From Ferruginibacter paludis (GTDB taxonomy: Bacteria > Bacteroidota > Bacteroidia > Chitinophagales > Chitinophagaceae), in contig NZ_JAUFQJ010000015.1 of NCBI RefSeq assembly GCF_030409685.1, positions 124,001-188,000 of the forward strand: a stretch of 64,000 nt of DNA, written 5' to 3'. Position 1 is the stretch's first letter, and every line of letters starts with the position of its first letter. The translations under genes were made by a program, and so were the position numbers. This document shows positions 25,084 through 33,828 of the stretch, one piece after another. Under the pieces are notes generated by a model. That model saw nothing but the letters and a program-made list of their open reading frames with translations, searched no databases and was not told where the DNA came from.

Positions 25084-27123
25084 CTATTTCTTCATTCCTT
25101 CCAGTTCTTTTTGCAACCGGAACATTTCATCCCTCAAGCGGGCAGCTTCCATGAAATCAAGATCCCGGGCCGCCTTTTCCATTTCTTTTTTAATTTTGGC
25201 AATGCCTTTTTCCATTTGTGGAATCGTCTTGTATACTTCCTGGTCTTCGGCTGCTACAGTAACCAAATCATCCGAATCTCCGATTGAATAAGGGTTTGAA
25301 GGATCATAGCCCTTGACGTCCAGCACAGAACCTTGTGCAAAAATCTGCTCTTTACTTTTAATAATGGTTGTAGGTGTGATGCCGTGCTCAATATTATAAG
25401 CAATTTGCTTTTCTCTTCTGCGGCTGGTTTCATCAATGGTTTTCTGCATGCTTTCCGTCATCTTATCGGCATAAAAAATAACCAGTCCGTCCACATTACG
25501 GGCTGCCCTTCCGGCGGTCTGGGTAAGACTTCTTTCATTGCGTAAAAAGCCTTCTTTGTCGGCATCTAAAATGGCTACCAGCGAAACTTCCGGTAAATCA
25601 AGTCCTTCCCTTAACAAGTTCACGCCAACTAATACATCAATAATACCAAGACGCAATTCTCTTAATATTTCTATTCTTTCCAGGGTATGAACTTCGCTGT
25701 GTATGTACTTACTTTTTATGTTAATTCGATGCAGGTATTTGTCCATCTCCTCCGCCATTCTTTTGGTTAAGGTAGTTACCAAAACACGATCGCCTTTTGT
25801 AATTCTTTTATCAATTTCATCCAGTAAATCATCAATCTGGTTAATGGAAGGGCGAACCTCAATTGGCGGATCCAACAGACCAGTAGGTCGTACAACTTGT
25901 TCCACCACCACGCCACCTGTTTTTTCCAACTCAAAATCCCCTGGTGTAGCAGATACAAAAATGGTTTGGTTCACCATGTTTTCAAACTCATGAAAATTAA
26001 GCGGTCTGTTATCCAAAGCAGAAGGCAGCCGAAAGCCATAATCAACCAAAATCAGTTTACGGCTTCTGTCGCCACCATACATGCCGCTTACCTGCGGAAT
26101 TGTTTGATGACTTTCATCGACAATGCAGATGAAATCTTTGGGAAAATAATCCAGCAAACAGAATGGCCTTGTGCCAGGTTTACGCCGGTCAAAAAACCGG
26201 GAATAGTTTTCTATGCCATTACAATACCCCAGCTCCCTGATCATTTCCAAATCGTAATTTACCCGTTCACTCAGCCGCTGTGCCTCTATAAACTTACCAC
26301 TGTTTTTAAAATATTCCACCTGCGCTGCGGTTTCATCCTGTATCTCATAAATTACCTGCTGCATAATATCTTTTGGAGCAAGATAAAGATTGGCGGGAAA
26401 GATAGCGGCATTGTCAACGACCCCAATGCGCTTACTGGTAGAAAGTTCCAGCGTTTCAATGCTTTCTATTTCATCGCCAAAAAAACTGATACGGTAACCA
26501 AAATCGACATAAGGCAAATTGATATCTACTGTATCGCCTTTTACCCTGAAAGTACCACGTGTAAAATCGCCCTGCGACCGGGAATACAAGCTGTTTACCA
26601 GGGAATGCAAAAAGCCCTGCCTTGAAATCACCTGTCCTTTTTGAATTCGGACAATCCCGTTTTCAAATTCAGTCGGGTTACCCATACCATAAATACAACT
26701 CACACTTGCCACCACAATAATATCCCTGCGGCCACTTAACAATTGTGCGGTAGCCTGTAACCGTAGTTTGTCCAGCTCTTCATTTATGCTGAGGTCTTTT
26801 TCAATGTAAGTATTGCTCACGGGCATATACGCTTCCGGCTGGTAGTAATCATAATAGCTTACAAAATAACCAACCGCATTATCGGGAAAGAATTGTTTAA
26901 ACTCACCGTACAACTGGGCAACAAGCGTTTTATTATGCGTAAGTACCAGCACCGGCCTTTGTACATTTTGAATAACGTTGGCAATTGTATAGGTTTTACC
27001 GCTACCGGTTACTCCCAGTAAAGTTTGATATTGCTCGCCCTCGTTAATGCCTTCCGTTAACTTGCGGATGGCATCCGGCTGGTCACCGGAAGGAGCGTAT
27101 GATGATTGCAGATTAAAAGGCAT
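25084..27123 (-). CDS. uvrB: UvrABC system protein B
   Basis: 679 residues. Walker A GVTGSGKT (38-45), the beta-hairpin region YYDYYQPEAYMP (about 91-102), DESH helicase motif (about 337), motif VI QTAGRAARN, and the C-terminal UVR motif (KEMEKAARDLDFMEAARLRDEM). It loads onto damaged DNA with UvrA and recruits UvrC for incision. Full length, start MPFNLQSSYAPSGDQPDAI is the family start. Confidence 0.98.
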   Translation of the reverse strand: MPFNLQSSYAPSGDQPDAIRKLTEGINEGEQYQTLLGVTGSGKTYTIANVIQNVQRPVLVLTHNKTLVAQLYGEFKQFFPDNAVGYFVSYYDYYQPEAYMPVSNTYIEKDLSINEELDKLRLQATAQLLSGRRDIIVVASVSCIYGMGNPTEFENGIVRIQKGQVISRQGFLHSLVNSLYSRSQGDFTRGTFRVKGDTVDINLPYVDFGYRISFFGDEIESIETLELSTSKRIGVVDNAAIFPANLYLAPKDIMQQVIYEIQDETAAQVEYFKNSGKFIEAQRLSERVNYDLEMIRELGYCNGIENYSRFFDRRKPGTRPFCLLDYFPKDFICIVDESHQTIPQVSGMYGGDRSRKLILVDYGFRLPSALDNRPLNFHEFENMVNQTIFVSATPGDFELEKTGGVVVEQVVRPTGLLDPPIEVRPSINQIDDLLDEIDKRITKGDRVLVTTLTKRMAEEMDKYLHRINIKSKYIHSEVHTLERIEILRELRLGIIDVLVGVNLLREGLDLPEVSLVAILDADKEGFLRNERSLTQTAGRAARNVDGLVIFYADKMTESMQKTIDETSRRREKQIAYNIEHGITPTTIIKSKEQIFAQGSVLDVKGYDPSNPYSIGDSDDLVTVAAEDQEVYKTIPQMEKGIAKIKKEMEKAARDLDFMEAARLRDEMFRLQKELEGMKK

Positions 27124-27179
27124 ATTGATTTGCTAAACAATAAATGTAGTAAGAAAGTTCCGGGAAATATCCGGGAGAT

Positions 27180-27521
27180 TTAAATTTTCACAGTGCTTTT
27201 TGCCACCGATTCTCTTCGCAAAGACTTTTCATTTTTGAGTGTCATTTTGCTGATGGCATCTCTGCGGATGAGCCAGGCGATGGTAAAAGAAGGAATAATA
27301 TCCGTAAAAGGAATAATCTCTTCCAAAAAATCAAGTACGCCACCAATTAAACCCAGCCGGCCGCCAAACAATTTAAAAAAAATGTAGCCGGAAATGGGCG
27401 CCCATATAACATCAGTAAATTCACCCATTCCAGGGAAAATAAAGCTAGCCATACCAATCAAATCCATTGCTACGCAAATACCGATGTGTGGCAAAAACAT
27501 TTTTTTGTCATTTTCTTTCAT
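27180..27521 (-). CDS. Hypothetical small membrane protein
   Basis: 113 residues with three hydrophobic stretches (about 10-30, 38-55 and 60-85), glycine-rich (GGRLGLIGGVLDFLEEIIPFTDIIPSFTIAWLIRR), then a basic cytoplasmic tail. The IPFTDIIPSFTIAWL segment is a recognisable pattern of small Bacteroidota membrane proteins without a named function. It is 57 bp upstream of uvrB on the same strand and could be cotranscribed. There is no signal peptide or catalytic motif. Confidence 0.65.
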   Translation of the reverse strand: MKENDKKMFLPHIGICVAMDLIGMASFIFPGMGEFTDVIWAPISGYIFFKLFGGRLGLIGGVLDFLEEIIPFTDIIPSFTIAWLIRRDAISKMTLKNEKSLRRESVAKSTVKI

Positions 27522-27761
27522 TCCTGATATAAGTTTTTATTAATCTATCAATTCTCCTGCCATTTAAAGAACTGTTGATATTTAATATTGCGATATCCAG
27601 CTATTGAATTTACTTTTTTTAAGAGGGGGTAAACGTTAAAATAATTTATACACAAGTCCCACTACAGTAAATTAAGTGGTTTTCATTGTAAAATTGTCTC
27701 AAATCATTGCCCACACGGTCTGATTTAACGTCTTTTTACGATCATAAGTTTACATTTAACC

Positions 27762-27791
27762 TTGTGGTACGGCTGAATTTGCTTACTTTCG
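27762..27791 (+). promoter_or_regulatory. typA promoter
   Basis: TTG (27762-27764), 19 bases, then TACTTTCG (27784-27791) fit the Bacteroidota -33/-7 pattern. The resulting leader of about 85 bases contains two copies of AAAAAACAGCT (27799-27809, 27858-27868) and two of GATTAACC (27829-27836, 27842-27849). The rest of the 363-bp gap before typA shows no gene. Confidence 0.6.
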
Positions 27792-27884
27792 CACATTCAA
27801 AAAACAGCTGAAGTTTTTTGGGTAACCGGATTAACCTTACAGATTAACCGGGGGCTGAAAAAACAGCTAAAAGCAAAGTAAAAA

Positions 27885-29696
27885 ATGAACATAAGAAACA
27901 TCGCCATCATTGCGCACGTAGATCATGGCAAAACAACCCTGGTTGACAAAATTCTGCATACCACGAATATTTTTCGTGATAACCAGGAAACAGGCGAATT
28001 GATAATGGATAGTAATGACCTCGAAAAGGAACGTGGTATCACTATTTTTAGTAAAAACGTATCTGTAAACTACAAAGGCGTTAAAATTAACGTGATAGAT
28101 ACTCCTGGTCACGCCGATTTTGGCGGTGAAGTAGAAAGGGTATTGAAGATGGCAGATGGCGTGGTGTTACTGGTAGATGCTTTTGAAGGACCAATGCCCC
28201 AAACACGTTTTGTATTGCAAAAGGCGTTGCAACTGGGTTTGCGCCCGATTGTAGTGATCAATAAAGTAGACAAGCCAAACTGTCGCCCTGATGAAGTGCA
28301 TGACGCGGTTTTTGAATTATTCTTTAACCTGGATGCAACTGAAGAACAGCTTGATTTTGCTACTGTTTACGGCAGCAGTAAACAAGGCTGGATGAATACA
28401 ACGTTAGAACCAACTGATAATATTTTTCCATTGTTGGATACTATCCTGGAAAAAGTTCCTGAGCCACATGTTACCGAAGGAAATTTGCAATTGCAAATCA
28501 CTTCACTTGACTATTCTTCATTTTTAGGAAGAATAGCAGTGGGCAGAATTGCAAGGGGTACCATCAAAGAAAACCAGCCTGTTTGCCTGATGAAAACAGA
28601 CGGCTCGGTAGTAAAAAGCAGGGTAAAAGAATTGTATATTTTTGAAGGCCTTGGTAAAAAGAAAGTAGCTGAAGTAAGCGCCGGAGATATTTGTGCAGTT
28701 GTAGGTATTGAAGGATTCAACATTGGCGAAACCATCGCTGATTTTGAAAATCCGGAAGCATTGCCCATTACGAGCATTGATGAACCAACAATGAACATGC
28801 AGTTCAGTATCAATAACTCTCCTTTCTTTGGACGTGATGGTAAGTTTGTTACCAGCCGCCATTTAAGAGACAGGCTGGAAAAAGAACTGGAAAAAAATCT
28901 TGCGTTGCGTGTGCAACCAACCGACAGTGCGGACAGCTTTATGGTATACGGTCGTGGTATTTTGCATTTAAGTGTATTGATTGAAACCATGCGTCGCGAA
29001 GGATATGAATTAACTGTAGGACAACCACAGGTACTTACAAAAGAAGTAGATGGTAAAAAACACGAGCCATATGAAGTTTTGGTGGTAGATGTACCGGCTG
29101 AATTCAGTGGTAAAGTAATTGACCTTGTGACTCAACGTAAAGGCGAAATGCTGGTGATGGAAAGTAAAGGTGAAATGCAGCATCTGGAATTTGATATTCC
29201 ATCAAGAGGTTTGCTGGGATTGCGTTCTCAAATGTTGACCAATACGGCTGGTGAAGCAGTAATGGCGCATCGGTTTAACGAATACAAACCATGGAAAGGC
29301 CCGATTCCCGGAAGAAACAATGGCGTAATGCTGGCTAAAAATGCCGGTTTCCCAACTGGTTATTCTATTGATAAATTGCAGGACAGGGGATCTTTTTTTA
29401 TTGATACCACCGATGAAATTTATGTTGGCCAGGTAATAGGCGAAAGTACCAAACCCGGCGACCTTGTGGTAAACGTGGTAGAAAAGAAACAGCTTACCAA
29501 CATGCGTGCAAGCGGTACGGATGATTCAGTTCGTGTGATTCCCAAAAGGCAGTTTACTTTGGAAGAATGTATGGAGTATATTCAGCAGGATGAGTGCATA
29601 GAAGTAACACCAAAAAACATCCGCATGCGTAAAGTAATTCTGGATGAAGATGAAAGAAAGAAAGTGTCAAAAATGATGAAAGCAGAAGTAGCGTAA
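27885..29696 (+). CDS. typA: Ribosome-associated GTPase TypA/BipA
   Basis: 603 residues, family length. G1 AHVDHGKTTL (10-19), G2 ERGITI (about 50), G3 DTPGHADF (about 73-80), G4 NKVD (about 128-131), followed by the EF-G-like domains II, III and V and the BipA-specific C-terminal domain (for example RNNGVMLAKNAGFPTGYSI). It binds the ribosome and assists 50S assembly and growth at low temperature. A terminator follows. Confidence 0.97.
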   Translation: MNIRNIAIIAHVDHGKTTLVDKILHTTNIFRDNQETGELIMDSNDLEKERGITIFSKNVSVNYKGVKINVIDTPGHADFGGEVERVLKMADGVVLLVDAFEGPMPQTRFVLQKALQLGLRPIVVINKVDKPNCRPDEVHDAVFELFFNLDATEEQLDFATVYGSSKQGWMNTTLEPTDNIFPLLDTILEKVPEPHVTEGNLQLQITSLDYSSFLGRIAVGRIARGTIKENQPVCLMKTDGSVVKSRVKELYIFEGLGKKKVAEVSAGDICAVVGIEGFNIGETIADFENPEALPITSIDEPTMNMQFSINNSPFFGRDGKFVTSRHLRDRLEKELEKNLALRVQPTDSADSFMVYGRGILHLSVLIETMRREGYELTVGQPQVLTKEVDGKKHEPYEVLVVDVPAEFSGKVIDLVTQRKGEMLVMESKGEMQHLEFDIPSRGLLGLRSQMLTNTAGEAVMAHRFNEYKPWKGPIPGRNNGVMLAKNAGFPTGYSIDKLQDRGSFFIDTTDEIYVGQVIGESTKPGDLVVNVVEKKQLTNMRASGTDDSVRVIPKRQFTLEECMEYIQQDECIEVTPKNIRMRKVILDEDERKKVSKMMKAEVA

Positions 29697-29718
29697 GCAA
29701 ATTTTAATAGTATTTCGA

Positions 29719-29749
29719 AATCCCTCAATATAAATTGGGGGATTTTTTT
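29719..29749 (+). terminator. typA terminator
   Basis: AATCCCTCAA pairs with TTGGGGGATT (one G-T pair) around 6 bases, followed by TTTTT. Confidence 0.85.
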
Positions 29750-30015
29750 GTAAACGCCAAGCATCATTATTTAGGATATTTGATCTAAATAACAAAGAGA
29801 ATGCTGATATTTTCGTGAAATTATCTGAGATAGAAAAGTGGGTTGATAACTAGTCTGCACAGCGAAATGCCTACCGGTCTGCGTAGAAGTTTATATCAAA
29901 TTGTGGTAAGCTGTTAAACAACCAAAATGTATATAACAGTTTACGGGAAGAAACATAAGATAATGGCGTGCGTGGTAAAACTTGATATGAATATTGCTGG
30001 CTTAAGAGCGTTCAT
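29750..30015. other. Intergenic stretch without a supported gene
   Basis: About 265 bases between the typA terminator and the terminator of the tRNA-like RNA. Several stop codons interrupt every frame; the only small frame (from 29929) runs through the downstream terminator hairpin and is not convincing. It may be decayed coding sequence. Confidence 0.5.
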
Positions 30016-30053
30016 AAAACAAAAAAGCCTTTGCAATTTTTGCAAAGGCTTTT
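30016..30053 (-). terminator. Strong terminator of the tRNA-like RNA
   Basis: AAAAGCCTTTGCAA and TTGCAAAGGCTTTT form a perfect 14-bp stem with a 3-base loop, followed on the minus strand by a T-run. It begins 3 bases after the acceptor stem of the RNA at 30056-30227. Confidence 0.9.
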
Positions 30054-30055
30054 AG

Positions 30056-30227
30056 CTGTAGGGGGAGGGATCGAACCTCCACGGAGCAGTTAGTTGTAGC
30101 ACAAAGTTGAGTGGTCGACCCTGGTCGAGTCTGCATTGCTGCAGGCACGGCTCTATGCTATATTTATCCTGTTATCTCCACCCCCGAGACAAGAGGGCAT
30201 GTCTGCCAAAGATTTCATCACCCCACA
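30056..30227 (-). ncRNA. tRNA-like RNA with a 100-nt structured variable region
   Basis: Read on the minus strand all tRNA arms can be drawn. Acceptor: TGTGGGG (30227-30221) with CCCTACA (30063-30057), 7 bp with one G-T. D arm: ATG/CAT 3-bp stem with a loop ending GGCAGA, as in tRNA-Leu. Anticodon arm: CCCTC/GGGGG around TTGTCTC (nominal anticodon GUC, with T37). T arm: GGAGG-TTCGATC-CCTCC (30080-30064). Between anticodon and T arms lie exactly 100 nt (30180-30081): GGAG/CTCC closes it, TAGCATAGAG/CTTTGTGCTA makes a 10-bp helix with two wobbles, and two hairpins sit inside (CTGCA-GCAA-TGCAG, a GNRA loop; TCGAC-CAGG-GTCGA). No CCA is encoded. Normal variable arms are 4-24 nt. Could be an aberrant or decayed class II tRNA, or a regulatory tRNA mimic; decoding is doubtful. 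Confidence 0.7.
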
Positions 30228-30249
30228 ATTTTAAAGAACATTTATAGTG

Positions 30250-30257
30250 CAAATCTA
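30250..30257 (-). promoter_or_regulatory. -7 box of the tRNA-like RNA
   Basis: TAGATTTG on the minus strand lies 22 bases upstream of the acceptor stem. A matching -33 TTG is not clear (TTC at the expected spacing). Confidence 0.45.
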
Positions 30258-30365
30258 CGTAAAATGCCATTGTATTGAATATATTTTACTAAATATTTTA
30301 AAAATATAGATAATATTCAATCAAATGTACATATATTTGAATAGTTATTAAAATCAAAATAAAAA

Positions 30366-30839
30366 ATGGCGACCAAATTAAATCTTGACAAACTTGATTT
30401 GCAAATTATTCATGAAATGATGGAAACCGCTGAAATTTCTTACGCCGAACTGGGTAAGAAATTATTTGTAAGTGGCGGTACCATTCACGTACGTATCAAA
30501 AAACTACAAGAGTTCGGAATTGTCAAAGGTACTAAACTAAACGTAGATATCCGGCAGTTAGGTTATGATATTACCGCTTTTGTTGGAATTTATTTAGAAA
30601 AAAGCTCGTTATACGATGCGGTAGCTAAAGAATTAATGAATATTCCTGAAATTGTGAGGCTTAACTACATCACGGGTAATTACAGTATGTTTATTGAGAT
30701 TGTTTGTAAGGATATTACACAGCTGCGTTTTGTACTTCACGATGCCTTGCAAAAAATCAAAGGCATTGATCGTACCGAAACTTTTATTTCGCTGGAAGAA
30801 GGATTTAACAGGAACGTCCAGGTAGCCCCGGTTGATTAA
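30366..30839 (+). CDS. Lrp/AsnC-family transcription regulator
   Basis: 157 residues. N-terminal winged helix-turn-helix (LDLQIIHEMMETAEISYAELGKKLFVSGGTIHVRIKKL in parts, 8-48) with the common LNVDIRQLGYDITAFVGI hinge, then a RAM/ActD ligand-binding domain (about 67-145). Such regulators sense amino acids and form octamers. It is divergent from the tRNA-like RNA, with a shared 138-bp upstream region. Its targets are not visible from the sequence. Confidence 0.93.
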   Translation: MATKLNLDKLDLQIIHEMMETAEISYAELGKKLFVSGGTIHVRIKKLQEFGIVKGTKLNVDIRQLGYDITAFVGIYLEKSSLYDAVAKELMNIPEIVRLNYITGNYSMFIEIVCKDITQLRFVLHDALQKIKGIDRTETFISLEEGFNRNVQVAPVD

Positions 30840-30866
30840 AGTTGGGTATAATAATCATAAGCACTT

Positions 30867-31982
30867 TTAAGAAATGCTCTTCACATCCGCTGCATCCCGC
30901 AAACCATTACCCAGTAAATTAAAAGCGAGTACCAACAGCATAATGGCAAAGCCGGGTATAAGGGCCAGTATGGCATTGTGGGTAATGATAAAATTATAAT
31001 TTTCCCGAATCATTAATCCCCAGCTGGGTTGTGGCGGTTGTACCCCGATACCTAAAAAACTTAAGCCGGCTTCAATAATAATAGCTGTTGCAAAATTGCT
31101 TGCTGCAATTACCAGTACCGGTCCCAGTATGTTAGGTAAGATGTGCCGGGCAATGATTCTACTATTGCCTAACCCCATAACTTTCGCTGCCTGTACGTAT
31201 TCCATTTCTTTCACAGCCATCACCTGGCCGCGGATCAAACGGGCAACGCTTACCCACATGGTAAGGCCGACTGCAATAAATATTTGCCAAAAGCCTTTGC
31301 CCAAAGCCATGGTAATGGCAAACACCAGCAGCAAAGTTGGAATGCTCCAGGTAACATTTACCAGCCACATAATAACTTCGTCTATCCATCCCCGGTAGTA
31401 ACCGGCAACAGCACCCAGCGCAACCCCCAGGATTAGTGATATAAGCACGGCGATGAGGCCGACTGCAAGGCTTACTTTTGTACCAATGATTAACCTGCTC
31501 AAAATGTCACGGCCAAATTTATCAGTGCCCAGGTAGTATGTTTTGGTAACAATATTTTGCTGAAGCAATTTGGCTGGCTGGTGATTGGTTAACTGGCTAA
31601 CGGAATAAATTTGCATTACGCTTGTGTCATCATCTACATATTTATTTACTGCAAGCGAATCGTTCCTGACCTCGTATTTACTGATTGGTAAATACCGGCA
31701 ATCCTCTGCCTTTCCACTGATCAGTTTTGTAAACCAGCTAACTGAATTATTTTTTTTGTCAGGAATTTTTAAAAAGAGTTGTTTGTAACCTGGATTTTTT
31801 GCCTGTATCTCTACGGTTTGCAAATCCGCATTGGGCGTGGCATCCGGCGCTACCAGGTAACCAAACAGGGACAGAAAGATGGCAATAGCAATTACCGCCA
31901 AGCCAAATAATGCGGCCTTGTTTTTTTTAAGCCGATGCCAGGTTTGTGCTGTAAAAGAAAATGATTGCTCCATTGTAAGCAT
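30867..31982 (-). CDS. ABC transporter permease (DppC/OppC type)
   Basis: 371 residues. First membrane helix at about 22-45, then a periplasmic stretch of about 115 residues that is longer than in classical DppC, then five helices with the EAA loop (EAGLSFLGIGVQPPQPSWG, near 310-330). The fold belongs to the peptide/nickel permease group. The partner permease, ATPases and binding protein are not adjacent, so the transporter is split over the genome. It starts 10 bp after the glycosyltransferase gene and is probably cotranscribed. ATG at 31973 is an alternative start. Confidence 0.88.
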   Translation of the reverse strand: MLTMEQSFSFTAQTWHRLKKNKAALFGLAVIAIAIFLSLFGYLVAPDATPNADLQTVEIQAKNPGYKQLFLKIPDKKNNSVSWFTKLISGKAEDCRYLPISKYEVRNDSLAVNKYVDDDTSVMQIYSVSQLTNHQPAKLLQQNIVTKTYYLGTDKFGRDILSRLIIGTKVSLAVGLIAVLISLILGVALGAVAGYYRGWIDEVIMWLVNVTWSIPTLLLVFAITMALGKGFWQIFIAVGLTMWVSVARLIRGQVMAVKEMEYVQAAKVMGLGNSRIIARHILPNILGPVLVIAASNFATAIIIEAGLSFLGIGVQPPQPSWGLMIRENYNFIITHNAILALIPGFAIMLLVLAFNLLGNGLRDAADVKSIS

Positions 31983-31992
31983 TGCTGCGAAA

Positions 31993-33174
31993 TTATTTTA
32001 CTGAACGGTCTTTCCAATGATAGCTGCCAAATTTTCCCAGCCAGCCAGCGATGACCGTGTACAAAATATGAAAAGGCTGGGCTGCAGGAAACCACCACAA
32101 CTTGGTTTTTTTATTAAAAAAAGCCGCCACCGGAAATAAAAAAAATAGTTCTGTAACTGTTTTTAAAACCAACAGCAAAAGCCAGTATTGGAAAATGGTA
32201 AAGCTAACCCGACCAATTTCAAATGTGGCACTACTGAAGATAGCTGTTATGGGCAACAGCAACAACAGCAAATTAAAAAAATATACCAATATGAGCACTG
32301 AAATAATTCGTTTATCGTCATAGGTATCTGCCTTACTTGCCCAGCGGATACGTTGGTTAAAAAAGTCTTTCCAGCTACTCATGGCTTCAGTTGTTACGAT
32401 TGACTCAGGCGACTTTAAAAACAGTACCCTGTCGGGATAGCGTGTATAAATTTTGTGCATCAGCAGCATGTCATCACCGCTGGCGATATGATCTATCCCG
32501 GTAAAGCCATTCACTTCATAAAATGCTTTTTTTTCATAGGCAAGATTGGCACCGTTGCACATGCTGTGTATTTTTTTGTAAACAGCAGCCCCGGTAATGC
32601 CCTGTAAGGTCATAAAATCAAGCGATTGAAAAATGCCCAAAAAACTGCTGCCATCAATGGCAACCGGCGCTGCAATAAAGGCGGGCTGATAGTTTTCATA
32701 AAAGGCAGCTATAGTTGACAACCAATTTTTTTCCATTGTACAATCCGCATCCGTAGTAATAATCAGGTCGCCCCGGGATTGGGATATGGCGATTTCGATC
32801 GCCTTTTTTTTGTAGGCATTTAGTTTTTCATTCACGTGATCTTTTAAAGCAATGCAATGGATGTTACCTTGATTAAAGGATTGAACAATCGCCGCTGTCC
32901 GGTCTGTCGAATGATCATCTACCACTATAATTTCAACCAGACCCATTGAATGGGTTTGATTGAGAATGGATTGCAGGCAATTGCCGATATGGTGTTCTTC
33001 ATTCCTGGCGGGAATGACAATGGTAATTTTTGTAGATAGATTATTGCTGGAAACATGTTTACGTGACGCCTCCCTAAAAGTTGGAATTTGAATCCAGCAA
33101 TGGCGATAATAGATAATAAGTACTGCGTAACCTGCAAAAAAAACGCCAGCGGTAATGAGTAGAATGGGCTCCAT
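31993..33174 (-). CDS. Membrane glycosyltransferase, family 2
   Basis: 393 residues from ATG 33174. An N-terminal membrane helix is followed by a GT2 domain: TKITIVIPARNEEHHIGNC (about 42-60), VVDDHSTDRT (about 80-90), and the metal-binding TTDADC (about 132-137). FNQRIRWASK is the acceptor QxxRW-like motif. Two or three C-terminal helices place the active site on the cytoplasmic face. Such enzymes build polysaccharide or glycolipid. The frame continues 22 codons upstream through the dispersed repeat, which I consider non-coding. Confidence 0.87.
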   Translation of the reverse strand: MEPILLITAGVFFAGYAVLIIYYRHCWIQIPTFREASRKHVSSNNLSTKITIVIPARNEEHHIGNCLQSILNQTHSMGLVEIIVVDDHSTDRTAAIVQSFNQGNIHCIALKDHVNEKLNAYKKKAIEIAISQSRGDLIITTDADCTMEKNWLSTIAAFYENYQPAFIAAPVAIDGSSFLGIFQSLDFMTLQGITGAAVYKKIHSMCNGANLAYEKKAFYEVNGFTGIDHIASGDDMLLMHKIYTRYPDRVLFLKSPESIVTTEAMSSWKDFFNQRIRWASKADTYDDKRIISVLILVYFFNLLLLLLPITAIFSSATFEIGRVSFTIFQYWLLLLVLKTVTELFFLFPVAAFFNKKTKLWWFPAAQPFHILYTVIAGWLGKFGSYHWKDRSVK

Positions 33175-33177
33175 ATT

Positions 33178-33209
33178 GGTATGCCGTACAAGAGTGCGAC
33201 GCAACGATG
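33178..33209 (+). repeat. Dispersed repeat, copy A
   Basis: A 32-bp copy of a motif with core GTACAAGAGTGCGACGCAAC, found also at 60931-60962, 45761-45792 (minus strand) and, degenerate, at 55414-55437. All copies are intergenic. Confidence 0.75.
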
Positions 33210-33278
33210 TTAAATTTTTGCACAAAAGCCGGGAGCACAAAAATAATTTTTAAAAGTTCAAACGAATCATATATCTTT

Positions 33279-33302
33279 ATATAGTTGTCTAAACAACTAT
33301 AT
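33279..33302. promoter_or_regulatory. Perfect 24-bp palindrome over the MarR start codon
   Basis: ATATAGTTGT (33279-33288), 4 central bases, then ACAACTATAT (33293-33302). The right arm ends on the first two bases of the ATG of the MarR gene. A TATCTTTA box at 33272-33279 abuts it. The position and symmetry suit autorepression by the MarR dimer (inference). Confidence 0.65.
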
Positions 33303-33753
33303 GCCAAACAACCAATTTAAAAAAGGTGAATTATACAGCTTTATTACCGGTAAAGCCAGCACGGCCATTGCACGCAGGTTGCAGAAAAATTTTAAAGATG
33401 CGGGTGTAGAAATAACGATTGAACAATGGAGCGTATTATATCATTTATGGAAGGAAGACGGGCTGAGTCAGCAGCAATTGTGCGATGCCACTTTCAGGGA
33501 TAAGCCCAGCATTACTCGGTTGGTAGATAACCTGGAAAAACTGCAACTGGTAAAACGGGTATCCAGCAAAAACGACCGGCGGATGAACATGATTTATTTA
33601 ACAGCAGAAGCAAAAGATTTGCAGGAAAAGACCATGGAACTCGCCAACCAAACTTTGAACGAAGCACTGGAAGGTGTTACCATTGAAGAGGTAGAAGTGG
33701 CTAAACTTGTATTGCAGAAAGTATATGATAATCTCGCCAGCATATCAGCTTAA
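33301..33753 (+). CDS. MarR-family transcription regulator
   Basis: 150 residues. The winged helix is clear: ITIEQWSVLYHLWKEDGLSQQQLCDATFRDKPSITRLVDNLEKLQLVKR in parts (about 37-86) with the wing KRVSSKNDRRMNMIYLT. MarR dimers bind palindromes near their own promoters and release on ligand binding. The acyl-CoA dehydrogenase gene follows 75 bp downstream on the same strand, so a fatty-acid or acyl-CoA signal is plausible (inference). Confidence 0.93.
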   Translation: MPNNQFKKGELYSFITGKASTAIARRLQKNFKDAGVEITIEQWSVLYHLWKEDGLSQQQLCDATFRDKPSITRLVDNLEKLQLVKRVSSKNDRRMNMIYLTAEAKDLQEKTMELANQTLNEALEGVTIEEVEVAKLVLQKVYDNLASISA

Positions 33754-33828
33754 AATTTTCAAATAAGTCTTAAATAATCATACCCCAAAAACGCTGTAAT
33801 TGCGAGGCAGGGGACAAACTTTATAACT

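Noticed and set aside
25897..26625. Plus-strand frame of 242 codons
   Set aside because: Entirely antisense to uvrB; no recognisable motif.
29929..30060. 43-codon plus-strand frame near the tRNA-like RNA
   Set aside because: It passes through the terminator hairpin and shows no protein-like pattern.
30056..30227. tmRNA or group II intron domain V
   Set aside because: No tag frame, no tmRNA ends, D arm is a normal tRNA D arm; AGAGCCGT lacks the matching 3' strand of domain V.
33175..33240. Longer N-terminus of the glycosyltransferase
   Set aside because: The extension is Cys/Arg-rich and consists partly of the dispersed repeat; the ATG at 33174 directly precedes the membrane helix.
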